The translations under genes and the position numbers were made by a program. The notes beneath the pieces were generated by a model. It was not told where the DNA came from and did no database searches. It saw nothing but the letters and a program-made list of their open reading frames with translations. Positions 27,936 through 35,947 of a stretch of DNA of 43,063 nt are shown piece after piece. This stretch comes from Phycisphaeraceae bacterium. GTDB lineage: Bacteria > Planctomycetota > Phycisphaerae > Phycisphaerales > Phycisphaeraceae. The stretch is taken from contig JADZET010000378.1 of assembly GCA_020850375.1 (NCBI GenBank), positions 1-43,063 on the forward strand, given 5' to 3'. Positions within the stretch are counted from its first letter, which is position 1; each line of letters opens with the position of its first letter.

Positions 27936-30644
27936 TCACCGCGTGGCGTCGATGGCGGGCGGCGGGCCCTGGCACGGAAGCGTGAACTGAAAGATCGTTC
28001 CGCCGCCGGGTCGAGGCACGGCCGCGATCACGCCGCCGTGGAGCTGGATGATGCCCCGGCAGATGGCCAGCCCCAGGCCGATGCCCCGCCGGTTGCCCGA
28101 CGGCGCGGCCCGGAAGAATTTATCGAACACGCGCCTTTCCGTGCCCGTCGGCAGACCCGGGCCGCGATCGGCCACCTCCACCACGACCCGGCCGTCGCCC
28201 GATCGAGCTTCGATGTCGATCGGGCCAGCCTCGGGCGTGTGCTGCACGGCGTTGTCGAGAAGGTTTACCAGCACCTGCTCGATAGCCACGTCATCGATGG
28301 GCACCAGGGACAGGTCATTGGGGATACGCACGGTGACCAAGCGGCCGCGCAGCCGGCGGTCCATGTGATGCAGTGCGGCCCCAATCACGTCCTGCAGCGG
28401 CTGCCACTCCTTCTTGACGATCAGGCCGCCGGCCTCGAGGCGCGTCATGTCCAGCAGGTTGTTGATCAGCCGCTCCATCCGCTCGGCCTCGGAGGCGATG
28501 GTGTCGAGCATCTCCGACTTGGCATCGTCCGCAAGGGATGGGCCGGCCTCCATCAGCGTGCTGATGGCGCCGGTGATGCCGGTCAATGGCGTGCGGAGTT
28601 CGTGCGAGACGCCCGAGAGCAGGGTGTTGCGGAGGAACTCGGCCTCGACCCGCTCCCAGGCCCGGCGGGCCTCGTCGGCCAGGGCGGCGCGCTCGAGGGC
28701 GATGGCCGCCTGTGAGGCGAAGTTCTCGACCACCTGACGCTGCTCGATGGACAGATGCGTGCCGGTGTGCGGGATCACGCCCAATACGCCGATGACGCCG
28801 CGTGTGGTCTTGAGCGGCAGGTAATGGCCCATGGACGCGGGGAGCGTGTTCGTCCCGATGCCGGCCGGTTCACCGTGCTTGAAAACCCAGTCGGCCACAC
28901 CGAGCTCTTTTTCATCGAGGGGCGGCCCGCCGTCGGAGGTCGTCTGAATCGTCAGCCGGCTCTGGTCATCCGGCAGCAGGACCACGCCGTGGCCGTTGAT
29001 GACCTCATGGACGTGCCGCAGCGTCGCATCGGTGATCTGCTCAGTCGTACGCGCCGCGGCCAGTTCACGGCTCAGGGCCAGGCCGACCCGGGTCCGGCGC
29101 TCCCGCTGACGGGCTGAGTCCGTCTGAGCGCGGATGCGGGCGGTCAGGGTGCTCAGGATCAGCGCCGTCACGAGCATCACCGCGAAGGTCAGCAGGTACT
29201 GCTGGTCGGTCACGGCCAGCCGGTAATAGGGGGGCACGAAACAGACGTCGAAACTGGTCACGCCCAGCAGCGATGCCAGCACGGCCGCTCCCCGGCTGTG
29301 GCGGCAGGCGACCCAGAGCACGCCCAGCAGGTAGAGCATCAGGATGTTGGTGTTGGCCAGGCCAAGCTGGTGGTACAACGGCCAGCCGATCAACGTGGCC
29401 GCGGCCGTGGTCAACACGGCCGAGAGGTAGCCTCGGTAGTCGCGACGCCACGCCGGCCGTACGGGCCGCTGGTCGGTGTCGGGATCGTCGGCGTCGCCAC
29501 GGATGACATGGACGTCGATCGCACCGCTGCGGCGGACCATGTCGTCAACAATCGAGCCGAACAGCCGGTCTCGCCACCACGGCCGCTGGGACTTGCCGAT
29601 GACGATCTTGGTGACGTTGTTGGCCCGGGCGTAGGCGGCGATCTCCTCGGCCACGTTCTCGCCACGCAGGGTGACGATCTGCGCCCCGAGCCGCTCGGCC
29701 AGCTGAAGGTTGTGCTCGAGCCGTTGACGTTGGCGGTCGGACTGGCGCAGTGTGGCCGACGTCTCGACGTGGGCGGCGATCCACGGGGCGCGCAGGCCCG
29801 TGGCCAGGCGCTTGGCCGCGCGGACGAGCCGGGCCGACAGCGGGCTGGGCCCGACGCACACCAGCACGCGCTCCGACGCCGCCCAGGGCTTGCCGACGGC
29901 GTGGACGCGCCGGAAATCCTGCATCTGGGCGTCGACGCGCTCGGCCGTGGTCCGCAGGGCCAGCTCGCGCAGGGCGATGAGGTTGCCCTTGGTGAAGAAG
30001 TGTGTCGCCGCTCGCTCGGCCTGCTCGGGCTGGTACACCTTGCCCTCGTTGAATCGCTCCAGGAGCTGCTCGGGTGCGAGGTCGACCAGCTCGACCTCGT
30101 CGGCCTGCTCGAGCACGGCGTCCGGCAGAGTCTCGCGGACACGCACGCCGGTGATCTGCTCGACGATGTCATTGACGCTCTCGAGGTGCTGGACGTTGAG
30201 CGTGGTGTAGACGTTGATCCCGGCATCAAGCAGCTCCCAGACGTCCTGCCAACGTTTGGGGTGGCGCATGCCCGGGGCGTTGGAATGGGCCAGCTCATCG
30301 ACGAGGATGATGTCCGGCCGGCGCTTCAGGGCCGCGTCAAGGTCGAACTCACGCAGGACCAGGCCGCGATGCTCGACCCGCAGCGTCGCCAGCAGTTCCA
30401 TGCCCAGCAGCAGCGACTCGGTCTCGGGGCGGGCGTGGGGCTCGGCGTAGCCGACCACGACGTCGACGCCCTCGACGGCCTTGGCGCGGCCGGCCGAGAG
30501 CATGGCGTAGGTCTTGCCCACGCCCGCCGCGGCGCCGAAGAAAACTTTGAGTCGGCCGCGTGGGAAACCCTTCGCCTCAGGTTCCTTCGCCTGGGCCAGC
30601 AGGGCGTCGGGGTCGGGCCGCGGATCGTCGGGGGCGCGGGTCAT
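27936..30644 (-). CDS. kdpD: KdpD, potassium-responsive sensor histidine kinase
   Basis: Inner-membrane sensor kinase, 902 residues, full length. The N-terminal KdpD domain has a Walker A (GAAAGVGKT, residues 37-45) and a Walker B-like VDELAHSNAPG near residue 115. A universal-stress-protein-like domain follows (about 255-385; VIGKSQRPWWRDRLFGSIV). Four membrane segments lie at about 405-502. A GAF-like domain comes next, then the HisKA box with H681 (SGVSHELRTPLTG) and HATPase motifs NLLDNAVQHTPE, DRGPGLP and GIGLGLAIC. It should phosphorylate KdpE. The ATG lies 12 bases past the kdpC stop with only a weak Shine-Dalgarno, which fits translational coupling. Confidence 0.97.
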   Translation of the reverse strand: MTRAPDDPRPDPDALLAQAKEPEAKGFPRGRLKVFFGAAAGVGKTYAMLSAGRAKAVEGVDVVVGYAEPHARPETESLLLGMELLATLRVEHRGLVLREFDLDAALKRRPDIILVDELAHSNAPGMRHPKRWQDVWELLDAGINVYTTLNVQHLESVNDIVEQITGVRVRETLPDAVLEQADEVELVDLAPEQLLERFNEGKVYQPEQAERAATHFFTKGNLIALRELALRTTAERVDAQMQDFRRVHAVGKPWAASERVLVCVGPSPLSARLVRAAKRLATGLRAPWIAAHVETSATLRQSDRQRQRLEHNLQLAERLGAQIVTLRGENVAEEIAAYARANNVTKIVIGKSQRPWWRDRLFGSIVDDMVRRSGAIDVHVIRGDADDPDTDQRPVRPAWRRDYRGYLSAVLTTAAATLIGWPLYHQLGLANTNILMLYLLGVLWVACRHSRGAAVLASLLGVTSFDVCFVPPYYRLAVTDQQYLLTFAVMLVTALILSTLTARIRAQTDSARQRERRTRVGLALSRELAAARTTEQITDATLRHVHEVINGHGVVLLPDDQSRLTIQTTSDGGPPLDEKELGVADWVFKHGEPAGIGTNTLPASMGHYLPLKTTRGVIGVLGVIPHTGTHLSIEQRQVVENFASQAAIALERAALADEARRAWERVEAEFLRNTLLSGVSHELRTPLTGITGAISTLMEAGPSLADDAKSEMLDTIASEAERMERLINNLLDMTRLEAGGLIVKKEWQPLQDVIGAALHHMDRRLRGRLVTVRIPNDLSLVPIDDVAIEQVLVNLLDNAVQHTPEAGPIDIEARSGDGRVVVEVADRGPGLPTGTERRVFDKFFRAAPSGNRRGIGLGLAICRGIIQLHGGVIAAVPRPGGGTIFQFTLPCQGPPPAIDATR

Positions 30645-30656
30645 ACGAATACCAGC

Positions 30657-31256
30657 CTACCTGGGGGTCGATCCGGCGGCGAGGCTGTCGAGGTCCAGGT
30701 TCAGTTCCAGCACGTTGACCACCGGTTCGCCGAGAAGGCCCAGGGTCCGGCCACGGGTGTGTCTGGTGACGAGTTCGCGCACGGCCGATTCACTGACGCC
30801 TCGGGCGTTAGCCACCCTGGCCACCTGATACGCCGCCGCCGCGAGGCTGATGTGCGGGTCCAACCCGCTGGCCGAGGCGGTCACCAGGTCGACCGGCACG
30901 CCCAAGGTGCCTCGGGAGGCGGCGGGGTCCGCCGCGTGCAGGGCGGCTAGACGACTCTTCACCGCCTCACCCAGGGCTGGATTCAAGGGGCCCAGGTTCG
31001 ACCCGCTCGATGCGCCGGCGTCGTACGGTATGGCCGAGGTGGCCGAGAGCCGACTCCAGAAGTAACGCGGATCGTCGAAGGGCTGGCCGATGAGCGTGCT
31101 GCCCACGATGCGGCCGTCCTTTTCGACCAGGCTGCCGTTGGCCTGATGGGGAAAGACCGCCTGGGCGATCCCCGTGATCAGCAGTGGGTAGAGGACGCCC
31201 GTGATCAGCGTGAGCATCAGCAGCGAGGCGAGCGAAGCTCGGATCTGACTGAACAT
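30657..31256 (-). CDS. kdpC: KdpC, potassium-transporting ATPase subunit C
   Basis: Small accessory subunit of the KdpFABC potassium pump, 199 residues. It has one N-terminal membrane helix ([20 protein letters not shown]) and a periplasmic domain with the family signatures [31 protein letters not shown] and [15 protein letters not shown]. The start is supported by GGAGG seven bases before the ATG. It lies 18 bases after kdpB and 12 before kdpD. The known role is to stabilise the complex and help ATP binding or turnover; all expected signatures are intact. Confidence 0.97.
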   Translation of the reverse strand: MFSQIRASLASLLMLTLITGVLYPLLITGIAQAVFPHQANGSLVEKDGRIVGSTLIGQPFDDPRYFWSRLSATSAIPYDAGASSGSNLGPLNPALGEAVKSRLAALHAADPAASRGTLGVPVDLVTASASGLDPHISLAAAAYQVARVANARGVSESAVRELVTRHTRGRTLGLLGEPVVNVLELNLDLDSLAAGSTPR

Positions 31257-31274
31257 GGGGGAACCTCCGACGAT

Positions 31275-33404
31275 TCAGGCCAGGCGCAGGGCGACCAGCG
31301 CCAGGTCGATGAGTTTGATGCCGATGAAGGGCACGATCAGGCCACCGAGGCCGTAGATCAAGAGGTTGTTGCGGAGCAGTTGGGCCGCGCCGACCGGGCG
31401 ATACCTCACGCCGTGCAGCGCCAGGGGGATCAGGAAGATGATGATCACCGCGTTGAAGATCACCGAGGAGAGGATGGCGCTGGCGGGCGAGTGCAGGCCC
31501 ATGACGTTGAGCGCTCCCAGGGCGGGGTAGGTCGAGACGAACGCCGCCGGGATGATGGCGAAGTACTTGGCCACGTCGTTGCTGATGCTGAAGGTCGTCA
31601 GCGCCCCGCGGGTCATGAGCAGTTGTTTGCCCGTCTCGACGATCTCGATGAGCTTGGTGGGGTTGGAGTCGAGGTCGACCATGTTGCCCGCTTCCTTAGC
31701 CGCTTGGGTGCCGCTGTTCATGGCCACGGCCACATCGGCCTGGGCGAGCGCGGGAGCGTCGTTGGTGCCGTCACCGGTCATGGCCACCAGGCGTCCGCCG
31801 GCCTGGTACTGACGGATGAGCTTGAGCTTGGCCTCGGGCGTCGCCTGAGCGAGGAAGTCGTCCACGCCGGCCTCGGCCGCGATCGCCGCCGCGGTCATGG
31901 CGTTGTCGCCGGTGATCATCACCGTCTTGATCCCCATCCGGCGCAGCTCGATGAATCGCTCCTTGATCCCGCCCTTGACGATGTCCTTGAGCTGGATCAC
32001 GCCCAGAGCCCGAGGGCCCTCGGCCACCACCAGGGCCGTGCCGCCCTGCATCGAGACTTCTTTCACCGCCTCTTGCACGAAGACGGGAATACTGCCGCCC
32101 TTGGCCTGCACGTAGGCTTCAATCGCGTCGGCCGAGCCTTTGCGGATCTCCCGGCCATCGAGGTTCACCCCGCTCATCCGTGTCTGGGCGGTGAAGGGCA
32201 CGAAGGCAGCCCCGAGGGCGTGGATGTCCCGGCCGCGAAGTTGATACTTTTCCTTGACCAGCACGACGATGCTCCGCCCCTCGGGCGTCTCGTCGGCCAG
32301 GGAGGCGAGCTGAGCGGCGTCGGCTAACTCCTCCACGCTGATTCCGGGGGCCGGCAGAAACGCGGTGGCCTGGCGGTTGCCCAGGGTGATCGTGCCGGTC
32401 TTGTCCAAGAGCAGCACGTCCACGTCGCCGGCCGCCTCGACCGCCCGGCCGCTGGTGGCCATGACGTTGGCCTGGATCATCCGGTCCATCCCCGCGATGC
32501 CGATGGCCGAGAGCAGCCCGCCGATGGTTGTGGGGATCAGGCAGATCAGCAGCGCCACCAGCGCCGTCACCGTGATCGGCACGCCCTGCCCAGCAGCCCG
32601 GACTCCATAGAGCGAGAACGGCAGCAGCGTCGAGCAGGCCAGCAGGAAGACGATCGTCAACGCCGCCAGCAGGATGTGCAGGGCGATCTCGTTGGGCGTT
32701 TTCTGCCGTTTGGCGCCCTCGACCATGGCGATCATGCGGTCGAGGAAGCTCTCACCGGGGTCGAAGGCGATGCGGATGATCAGCCAGTCCGACAACACCC
32801 GCGTACCGCCGGCGACGGCCGAGCGATCGCCCCCGGACTCCCGGATTACCGGGGCGCTCTCGCCCGTCACGGCGCTCTCGTCGACCGACGCCACGCCCTC
32901 GATGACCTCGCCGTCGCCGGGGATCCAGTCACCGGTGTCGACAAAGACGACGTCGCCCTTGCGCAGCTCCGAGGCGAAGACCGAGTCGACCTGGTGCAGG
33001 CCTGGCCGGTCCTTTTGCTTCTTCACGGATCGCTCGTGCTGCATGGACGCAGGAAGGCGCTTGGCGTGGACCTCGTGCCGTGCCTTGCGCAGGGCGTCGG
33101 CCTGGGCCTTGCCCCGGCCCTCGGCCATGGCCTCGGCGAAGTTGGCGAAGAGCACCGTGAACCACAGCCCCAGCGAGATCGCCAGGATGAATCCCGGCGA
33201 GCCCAGCGTCGTGCCGGGTGCTTCACCCCTGCCCAGGAGGGCCGCGACGAACAGGCCCAGCGTCAGCACGCCGCCGACGAGCACCACGAACATCACCGGG
33301 TTGCGGGCCTGCACGCGCGGATCGAGCTTGTACGCCGACTCGACCATCGCCCGCCGAAGCATCGGCCCGTGGAACAACGACGTTTTCTTGGCCCGACCGC
33401 TCAT
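31275..33404 (-). CDS. kdpB: KdpB, P-type ATPase subunit of the potassium pump
   Basis: Catalytic subunit of KdpFABC, driving potassium uptake by ATP hydrolysis at the inner membrane. I start at the ATG at 33404 ([11 protein letters not shown]; 709 residues) rather than the longer frame from a TTG at 33419, because GGGAG at 33417-33413 is eight bases before this ATG. Visible motifs: TGES with Ser183, the serine position whose phosphorylation inhibits the E. coli pump; DKTGTITLG with the phosphorylated D334; [20 protein letters not shown]; and the C-terminal membrane helices. The N-terminal [16 protein letters not shown] is typical of KdpB. No missing key residue was seen. Confidence 0.97.
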   Translation of the reverse strand: MSGRAKKTSLFHGPMLRRAMVESAYKLDPRVQARNPVMFVVLVGGVLTLGLFVAALLGRGEAPGTTLGSPGFILAISLGLWFTVLFANFAEAMAEGRGKAQADALRKARHEVHAKRLPASMQHERSVKKQKDRPGLHQVDSVFASELRKGDVVFVDTGDWIPGDGEVIEGVASVDESAVTGESAPVIRESGGDRSAVAGGTRVLSDWLIIRIAFDPGESFLDRMIAMVEGAKRQKTPNEIALHILLAALTIVFLLACSTLLPFSLYGVRAAGQGVPITVTALVALLICLIPTTIGGLLSAIGIAGMDRMIQANVMATSGRAVEAAGDVDVLLLDKTGTITLGNRQATAFLPAPGISVEELADAAQLASLADETPEGRSIVVLVKEKYQLRGRDIHALGAAFVPFTAQTRMSGVNLDGREIRKGSADAIEAYVQAKGGSIPVFVQEAVKEVSMQGGTALVVAEGPRALGVIQLKDIVKGGIKERFIELRRMGIKTVMITGDNAMTAAAIAAEAGVDDFLAQATPEAKLKLIRQYQAGGRLVAMTGDGTNDAPALAQADVAVAMNSGTQAAKEAGNMVDLDSNPTKLIEIVETGKQLLMTRGALTTFSISNDVAKYFAIIPAAFVSTYPALGALNVMGLHSPASAILSSVIFNAVIIIFLIPLALHGVRYRPVGAAQLLRNNLLIYGLGGLIVPFIGIKLIDLALVALRLA

Positions 33405-33412
33405 GACCATGT

Positions 33413-33417
33413 CTCCC
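33413..33417 (-). promoter_or_regulatory. Ribosome binding site that sets the kdpB start
   Basis: GGGAG on the minus strand overlaps the in-frame TTG at 33419-33417 and is only two bases from the ATG at 33410, but eight bases from the ATG at 33404. The last spacing is the normal one, so the start at 33404 is preferred. Confidence 0.7.
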
Positions 33418-33458
33418 AATAAGCGAATCAGCGATTTCTGTGTCCGCCATCGACACCG

Positions 33459-35198
33459 TCAGGGCAGCATCAGGTGCTCGACGATCGGCCCGAGCGCCAG
33501 AGCCGGGATGAACGTCAACGCCCCGACGATCAGCACCACGCTCATCAGCAGCACGACGAACAGCGGCGTGTGCGTCGCCAGGGTTCCCTCGCCGGCCGGC
33601 ACGTATTTCTTGGCCGCCAGCGAGCCGGCGATCGCCAGGGCGGCGATCATGAGCCAGTACCGGCCCATCAGCATGGCCACACCCAGGGCCAGGTTGTAGA
33701 ACGGCGTGTTGGCGCCCAGGCCGGCGAAGGCGCTGCCGTTGTTGTTCGAGGCTGAACTAAAGGCATAGAGGACTTCGGAGAAGCCGTGCGACCCGGGGTT
33801 GTAGATCGTCGCCAGCCCCGCCGGCAGCATCACCGCCAGGGCCGTGCCCACCAGCACGGCCGCGCAGGGGATCAGGATCCCCAGCGACGCCATCTTCATC
33901 TCGTAGGCCTCGATCTTCTTGCCCAGATACTCCGGCGTCCGACCCACCATCAGCCCCGCGATGAACACCGCCACGATGGCGAAGAAGAGCATCCCGTACA
34001 GCCCCGAGCCCACGCCGCCGAAGACCACCTCGCCCAGCTGCATCAGCAGCATGGGGGCCAGCCCGCCCAGCGGTGTGAAGGAGTCGTGCATGGAATTAAC
34101 CGAGCCGTTGGACGCCGCGGTCGTCGCCGTGGCCCAGAGGGCGGAGTTGATAATCCCAAAGCGTGCTTCCTTGCCCTCCATGTTCCCGCCGGGCTGCGTG
34201 GGTGAAGCCGTCTGGTCGACGCCCATGCCGGCCAGGGCGGGGTTGCCCCGCTGCTCGGCCATCACGCAGGGGATCAGGAACATCACGAAGAGCAGCGTCA
34301 TCACCGCCAACAACGCCCAGCCCTGCCGCATATCCCCGATCATCCGGCCGAACGTGACGCAGAGCGCCGTCGGGATCAGCAGGATCGCCAGCATCTCCAG
34401 GAAGTTCGACAGTGCCGTGGGGTTCTCCAGCGGATGGGACGAGTTGACGTTGAAGAACCCGCCTCCGTTGGTCCCGAGCTGCTTGATGGCGACCTGCGAC
34501 GCGGCCGGCCCCAGAGCGATGGTCTGCTCGGAGACCTGCGTGCCCTGGGCGTTGGTGAAGGACTGGACGAGGCTGGCCGTCTGGTATCCCCGGAAGGTCT
34601 GCACCACGCCCTGGGACACGAGGATCGCCGCCAGCAGGATCGACAGCGGCAGCAGGATGTAGAGGACCGAGCGCGTCATGTCGACCCAGAAGTTGCCGAT
34701 AACGCCCGCAGATCTGCGGACAAAGCCGCGGATCATCGCCGCCAGCACCGCCATACCCGTCGCCGCCGAGACGAAATTCTGCACGCCCAGGCCGAGCATC
34801 TGCGTCAGGTAGCTCATTGTGGTCTCGCCGCCATAGCCCTGCCAGTTGGTGTTGGTGGCGAAGCTCACGGCCGTGTTGAACGACGAGTCCGACGTAACCC
34901 CCGAAAGCTGTTGGGGGTTCAGCGGAAGCGACCCTTGCAGTCGTTGCAGGCCGTAGACGACCAGCATCCCCGCGAGGTTGAACAGCAGCGCCGCCAGGGC
35001 ATAGGTCCTCCAGCCCATCTCCTCTTCCGGCTTGGTGCCGCAGAGCCTGTAGATCCATCGCTCGAGGGACCCGAGCACCCGCCCCAGCACACCGAGCCGG
35101 CCCTCATAGACGCGGGCCATGTAGACGCCCACCGGCCAGGCCAGCCCCAGCAGCACCACCGGATAGATCGCGATCTGAATGAACCCTTGGCTTGTCAT
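33459..35198 (-). CDS. kdpA: KdpA, potassium channel-like subunit of the pump
   Basis: Potassium-selecting membrane subunit, 579 residues, full length, with many hydrophobic segments. The four pore-loop regions are recognisable: SFNTAVSFATNTNWQGYGGE, QLGTNGGGFFNVNSSHPLEN, the ATATTAASNGSVNSMHDSFT loop and VLYAFSSASNNNGSAFAGLG. KdpA descends from the superfamily of potassium transporters (SKT), and these glycine-containing loops form the selectivity filter. The ATG follows the kdpF TGA after one base, so the two are translationally coupled; GGAG inside the end of kdpF lies ten bases upstream. The gap to kdpB is 54 bases, part of it the kdpB leader. Confidence 0.97.
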   Translation of the reverse strand: MTSQGFIQIAIYPVVLLGLAWPVGVYMARVYEGRLGVLGRVLGSLERWIYRLCGTKPEEEMGWRTYALAALLFNLAGMLVVYGLQRLQGSLPLNPQQLSGVTSDSSFNTAVSFATNTNWQGYGGETTMSYLTQMLGLGVQNFVSAATGMAVLAAMIRGFVRRSAGVIGNFWVDMTRSVLYILLPLSILLAAILVSQGVVQTFRGYQTASLVQSFTNAQGTQVSEQTIALGPAASQVAIKQLGTNGGGFFNVNSSHPLENPTALSNFLEMLAILLIPTALCVTFGRMIGDMRQGWALLAVMTLLFVMFLIPCVMAEQRGNPALAGMGVDQTASPTQPGGNMEGKEARFGIINSALWATATTAASNGSVNSMHDSFTPLGGLAPMLLMQLGEVVFGGVGSGLYGMLFFAIVAVFIAGLMVGRTPEYLGKKIEAYEMKMASLGILIPCAAVLVGTALAVMLPAGLATIYNPGSHGFSEVLYAFSSASNNNGSAFAGLGANTPFYNLALGVAMLMGRYWLMIAALAIAGSLAAKKYVPAGEGTLATHTPLFVVLLMSVVLIVGALTFIPALALGPIVEHLMLP

Positions 35199-35199
35199 A

Positions 35200-35289
35200 T
35201 CAGAACCACTCCGGCTTGATCATCGCCACGACCAGGTAGGCCAGCAGTCCGCCGGCCGACATTCCCGCCACGGCATACGTCAAGAGCAT
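35200..35289 (-). CDS. kdpF: KdpF, small membrane subunit of the potassium pump
   Basis: A 29-residue gene found by reading the minus strand directly. The translation begins MLLTYAVAGMSAGGLLAYL and ends VVAMIKPEWF. A single membrane helix followed by KPE(W/R)F is the KdpF signature. AAGGAG at 35302-35297 stands seven bases before the ATG. The stop is one base from the kdpA start, the standard kdpF-kdpA arrangement. KdpF stabilises the KdpABC complex in E. coli. Confidence 0.93.
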   Translation of the reverse strand: MLLTYAVAGMSAGGLLAYLVVAMIKPEWF

Positions 35290-35303
35290 GCCTGTTCTCC
35301 TTG

Positions 35304-35384
35304 TCAGATCTTCCCGCACACCCACACCAGCCCCAGCGATGCGGCAAAGAACCCGCCGATGACGCCCAGATAGATCACGTCCAT
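35304..35384 (-). CDS. 26-residue small membrane protein at the head of the kdp operon
   Basis: A 26-codon frame in the operon leader, translation MDVIYLGVIGGFFAASLGLV followed by WVCGKI. It has a strong Shine-Dalgarno, AAAGGAG, eight bases before the ATG, and ends 14 bases before kdpF, so it is very likely translated. It would form one membrane helix with a short C-terminal tail. Similar tiny reading frames occur before kdpF or kdpA in other phyla, usually unnamed; I recall this pattern but cannot check it here. Candidate roles are an extra small subunit of the pump or a leader peptide that tunes kdp translation. Function not known. Confidence 0.75.
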   Translation of the reverse strand: MDVIYLGVIGGFFAASLGLVWVCGKI

Positions 35385-35420
35385 GACGACCGCTCCTTTC
35401 ACTTTTGGAAGGTTAGCCGT

Positions 35421-35438
35421 CCCCGCCTCAAGACGGGG
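35421..35438 (-). promoter_or_regulatory. Hairpin in the kdp leader
   Basis: CCCCG and CGGGG form a perfect 5-bp stem around an 8-base loop, ending 37 bases before the small gene's ATG. It lies in the likely 5' untranslated region of the kdp mRNA. It could be a stability or attenuation element, or chance in GC-rich DNA. No riboswitch consensus was recognised. Confidence 0.35.
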
Positions 35439-35731
35439 TCAGGAGATGACGCTGGCGCATCAAGAACGCATCAAGGCCGACACCAGGACCAGCGCCAGGG
35501 TCGCCTCGTCATGGATCGATCTGATCAACCGTCTGGATCTTAACGCGATTATGCGACGCAAATCATTGATTCTCATCCAGTCACGAGACCTTATGCTCAC
35601 GCGATGCTTGCCGCACTCTCTGAACATCGCACCGCCGAAATCCGCCAAAGAGACGTTCGGCTGGAGGCCGCCCGTTTAGACCGTGAAATACGACATTCGG
35701 AAGTCTCTGCCCACGGCCAATCAAGCCAAAC

Positions 35732-35749
35732 GCCCCGCGTTTGCGGGGC
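35732..35749 (+). terminator. Strong hairpin, possible intrinsic terminator with no assigned gene
   Basis: GCCCCGC-GTTT-GCGGGGC is a perfect 7-bp GC stem with a 4-base loop, flanked by AAGCC before and CTTCTTGG after, which extends the pairing. The short T-rich tail is on the plus strand, yet no plus-strand gene ends here. It is also about 200 bases past the stop of the GH42-like gene on the minus strand, where it would lack a T-run. Confidence 0.5.
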
Positions 35750-35947
35750 TTCTTGGATCGATACGGCTTGCTCGCCGGATCTAGACTTGTCGGATAGCGT
35801 GTGTGATCCGGGATAGGTCAGTTCGTCTCTTCATGGTGATAATGACGGCACGTGTGTCAGTCGCCAGGCAAAGACGTCATAATACAATCTCATTAACATC
35901 AGGTGATTACGATCGTGTCTGATGACAGGCTGCGACGCAGGGGCAAG

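Larger units (their letters stand above)
35385..35947. other. 563-base intergenic region: kdp leader and unexplained hairpin, no convincing gene
   Basis: The region between the small kdp gene and the end of the GH42-like gene must hold the kdp promoter on the minus strand. It is richer in A and T than its neighbours. CATAAT on the minus strand at 35553-35548 could be a -10 element, but no good -35 was found. Short frames on both strands (for example 35446-35679 +, 35460-35648 -, 35604-35816 +) resemble no family I know and lack good ribosome sites. The hairpins at 35421-35438 and 35732-35749 are listed separately. Confidence 0.55.

Noticed and set aside
29298..32327. Plus-strand frames 29298-30950 and 31146-32327 opposite kdpD, kdpC and kdpB
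   Set aside because: They lie over conserved kdp coding sequence on the other strand and have shadow-like composition.
33404..33419. Longer kdpB start at the TTG at 33419
   Set aside because: The Shine-Dalgarno GGGAG overlaps this codon; the ATG at 33404 has the correct spacing.
35446..35679. Small plus-strand frame beginning MTLAHQERIKADTRTSARVA
   Set aside because: AGGAG sits immediately against the ATG, too close for a normal ribosome site; the translation resembles nothing known and the frame crosses the expected kdp promoter.
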